This document shows, one piece after another, positions 5,865-7,128 of a stretch of 7,128 nt of DNA (the first letter of the stretch is position 1; every line of letters begins with the position of its first letter). A program made the position numbers and the translations under genes. The notes beneath the pieces were generated by a model, which was not told where the DNA came from, made no database searches, and saw nothing but the letters and a program-made list of their open reading frames with translations. This DNA is from Bacilli bacterium (GTDB taxonomy: Bacteria; Bacillota_I; Bacilli_A; RF39; UBA660): NCBI GenBank assembly GCA_028684735.1, contig JAQUFI010000061.1:1-7128 (forward strand), written 5' to 3'.

Positions 5865-6716
5865 GTGTTTGAAAATGTTTATGATGCTGATAATTGTGTT
5901 CACATTAAACTAGTTAATCGAACAGAAGAAGAGATAGAAAAGATAGTTACAGAAACTAAAACAACTATATATGATGCTAAAAATGCATTCCATTGGCATG
6001 AGGTAAATGGAAAATATTATCGTTTTAAATTTTCTAATCGTTTATTTACCATTTTAAATGAGTTAATTGGTCCTAAAATTGCTAAAAGGTTAGAGCTCCA
6101 AACAGTTAATAATATACCTGCTATTATGGATTGTGGAAAGAATATGACCTTATATGGGATATTATCTGAGAATTTTATAAATAAAGATAGTGAATATGTT
6201 AATATGTTTGAATTAGGATTTAATCAAAAAACAAAACCTGATTATAAAAACATAACTAAATTAAAAAAATATTGTCGCGAGGAAGATTATCCAGAACTAA
6301 TTAATGCCATATTTAAGATGACATCACTAGATTATGTTATGGGACAAGCAGATAGGGTATCGGCTAACTTCTTATTTGAAAAGAATGGTAATAAAACCAC
6401 TTTTGCACCATTATTTGATTATGCTGAAGCTTATGAGTGCATTAAAGAAGGTTGTGTTTTTGATCGATATCACAACCATAATCTTCCGTACTCAGTAGGT
6501 AACTCTTTTATAGCACCAGCATTCTATGAATCTAAGTTTAAAAGAATAGTAAGAAAGTATCCTAATTTTGAAAAGTATTTAGAAAAGATTAGTGAACTTG
6601 ATATTATTGAAATACTAGAAGAAATAGAAAAAGAAAATAACTTAAAGTTATCTGATGAGTGCAAACGCTATTACGATGTTAGAACTAAGGAAAAACAAAG
6701 CGGATTAATATTTTAA
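5865..6716 (+). CDS. HipA/CtkA-like kinase-fold protein, stand-alone
   Basis: A 283-residue cytosolic protein with the C-terminal kinase core of the HipA-like family (Ser/Thr kinases, including toxin HipA and Helicobacter CtkA). The catalytic loop is DYVMGQADRVSANFLF (156-171), with Asp163 as the likely catalytic base and Asn168 five residues later. The metal-binding Asp185 is in APLFDYAEAY. The D-x4-N spacing and the gap of about 22 residues to the next Asp match HipA D309/N314/D332. Lys55 in YYRFKFSNR is a candidate ATP-binding Lys. The segment YGILSENFINKDSEYVNMFE (97-116) resembles the 'lS.nFi..g.e......e' stretch of these kinases. It is much shorter than E. coli HipA (about 440 aa) and lacks the N-terminal subdomain. 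There is no HipB-like gene on either side: neighbours are a divergent acyltransferase and a transporter with its own promoter. Its target is unknown. The fold call is by motif; it could also be a regulatory or inactive kinase. Confidence 0.7.
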   Translation: MFENVYDADNCVHIKLVNRTEEEIEKIVTETKTTIYDAKNAFHWHEVNGKYYRFKFSNRLFTILNELIGPKIAKRLELQTVNNIPAIMDCGKNMTLYGILSENFINKDSEYVNMFELGFNQKTKPDYKNITKLKKYCREEDYPELINAIFKMTSLDYVMGQADRVSANFLFEKNGNKTTFAPLFDYAEAYECIKEGCVFDRYHNHNLPYSVGNSFIAPAFYESKFKRIVRKYPNFEKYLEKISELDIIEILEEIEKENNLKLSDECKRYYDVRTKEKQSGLIF

Positions 6717-6723
6717 ATTAAGT

Positions 6724-6763
6724 AAAAAGTAGAATATAAAAGAAATATATTCTACTTTTATTG
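6724..6763 (+). terminator. Rho-independent terminator after the HipA-like gene
   Basis: A 14-bp perfect stem pairs 6725-6738 (AAAAGTAGAATATA) with 6746-6759 around a 7-nt loop, and runs into TTTTATT. It starts 8 bp after the stop codon and isolates this gene from the transporter downstream. Confidence 0.8.
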
Positions 6764-6772
6764 TGATATAAT
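6764..6772 (+). promoter_or_regulatory. Extended -10 promoter of the queuosine-precursor transporter
   Basis: TGATATAAT is a perfect -10 with the TGN extension, directly after the preceding terminator. No -35 is recognisable, since that position lies inside the terminator hairpin. The predicted start near 6779 would place the AGGAG (6779-6783) at the very 5' end of the message, leaving no room for a preQ1 riboswitch. Confidence 0.5.
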
Positions 6773-6790
6773 CAATGTAGGAGTGTTAGC

Positions 6791-7128
6791 ATGAATGAAT
6801 TATATTGGGTTATAACATTGATTATTAGTTTTGTAGGAGTACTATTATTTTATAAGTTTTTTGGAAAAACAGGATTGTTTATATGGTTAGTTTTAGCAAC
6901 CATCATCTCTAATATTCAAACAGTTAAATTAGTTTATTTATTCGGAGTAGAAACCTCTTTAGGCAATATTTTATATGGAACTACTTTTCTAGCAACAGAC
7001 ATATTAAATGAAAAGTATGGTAAAGAAGTAGCGAGAAAGTCTATTTTTTATTGTTTTTCTAGTATGGTAGCAATGACTGTTTTAATGTGTTTATCATTAA
7101 TATATATTCCTAGTGCTAATGATTTTGC
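6791..7128 (+). CDS. Queuosine precursor transporter, VUT/YhhQ family (partial, C-terminus outside window)
   Basis: An integral membrane importer for queuosine precursors (preQ0/preQ1 or queuine), which feed the modification of tRNA wobble position 34. The frame stays open to the right edge, giving 112 residues of a family about 210-230 aa long. Hydrophobic segments are at about 5-21, 27-45, 49-68 and 84-106. Between the third and fourth is the family hallmark LATDILNEKYGKEVARKS (67-84), equivalent to the 'sDilnElYGkk.Ar' signature of YhhQ/DUF165 proteins. AGGAG at 6779-6783, 7 nt before the ATG, supports the start. It has its own promoter after a terminator, so it is not in an operon with the kinase-like gene. 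No queuosine synthesis gene is visible in the window, which fits a salvage role but is not proof. Confidence 0.9.
   Translation, partial: MNELYWVITLIISFVGVLLFYKFFGKTGLFIWLVLATIISNIQTVKLVYLFGVETSLGNILYGTTFLATDILNEKYGKEVARKSIFYCFSSMVAMTVLMCLSLIYIPSANDF

Noticed and set aside
6717..6790. preQ1 riboswitch before the queuosine-precursor transporter
   Set aside because: The only structure is a simple perfect hairpin typical of a terminator. No preQ1 aptamer core or pseudoknot tail is visible, and the promoter lies after it.

Overview
The window is very AT-rich, with strong AGGAGG-type ribosome binding sites, short intergenic gaps, TAA as nearly the only stop codon, and Trp read from TGG with no in-frame TGA interrupting any gene. 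This points to a low-GC Bacillota, plausibly an uncultured gut Bacilli/Erysipelotrichia-like lineage. That placement is an inference from composition and gene style, not from a marker gene. No rRNA, tRNA, CRISPR array, insertion sequence or phage gene is visible.

Layout. (1) 1-2881, plus strand: a three-gene ABC exporter cassette, made of an ATPase cut by the left edge and two different ABC-2 type permeases. The genes are 1 bp apart and then overlap by 14 bp. (2) 2882-2967: a short gap with a perfect TATAAT preceded by a 6-5-6 inverted repeat, leading into a HAD-superfamily hydrolase (2968-3510). (3) A hairpin at about 3509-3538 ends both this gene and the converging operon. (4) 4964-3536, minus strand: ECF-type sigma factor, single-pass membrane protein (probable anti-sigma factor), and a small secreted or membrane-anchored acidic protein of unknown function. 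The sigma and anti-sigma genes overlap by 8 bp (ATGAATAA), and a possible ECF-type promoter lies just upstream. (5) 5708-5046, minus strand: a PlsC-like acyltransferase with its own promoter and terminator. (6) 5709-5864: a divergent promoter region. (7) 5865-6716, plus strand: a GTG-started HipA/CtkA-like kinase-fold protein standing alone, followed by a strong hairpin. (8) 6791 to the right edge: the N-terminal half of a YhhQ/VUT-family queuosine-precursor transporter.

How the genes may work together: the ABC cassette is one exporter of unknown substrate. The minus-strand trio looks like a self-contained envelope-sensing regulatory unit: a sigma factor held at the membrane by its partner, plus a third surface-exposed protein that may take part in sensing. 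The acyltransferase is a phospholipid-synthesis enzyme next door but separately transcribed. The two most interesting loci are the sigma/anti-sigma/membrane-protein trio and the orphan HipA-like kinase, which keeps the catalytic Asp/Asn/Asp residues but has no HipB-type antitoxin beside it.
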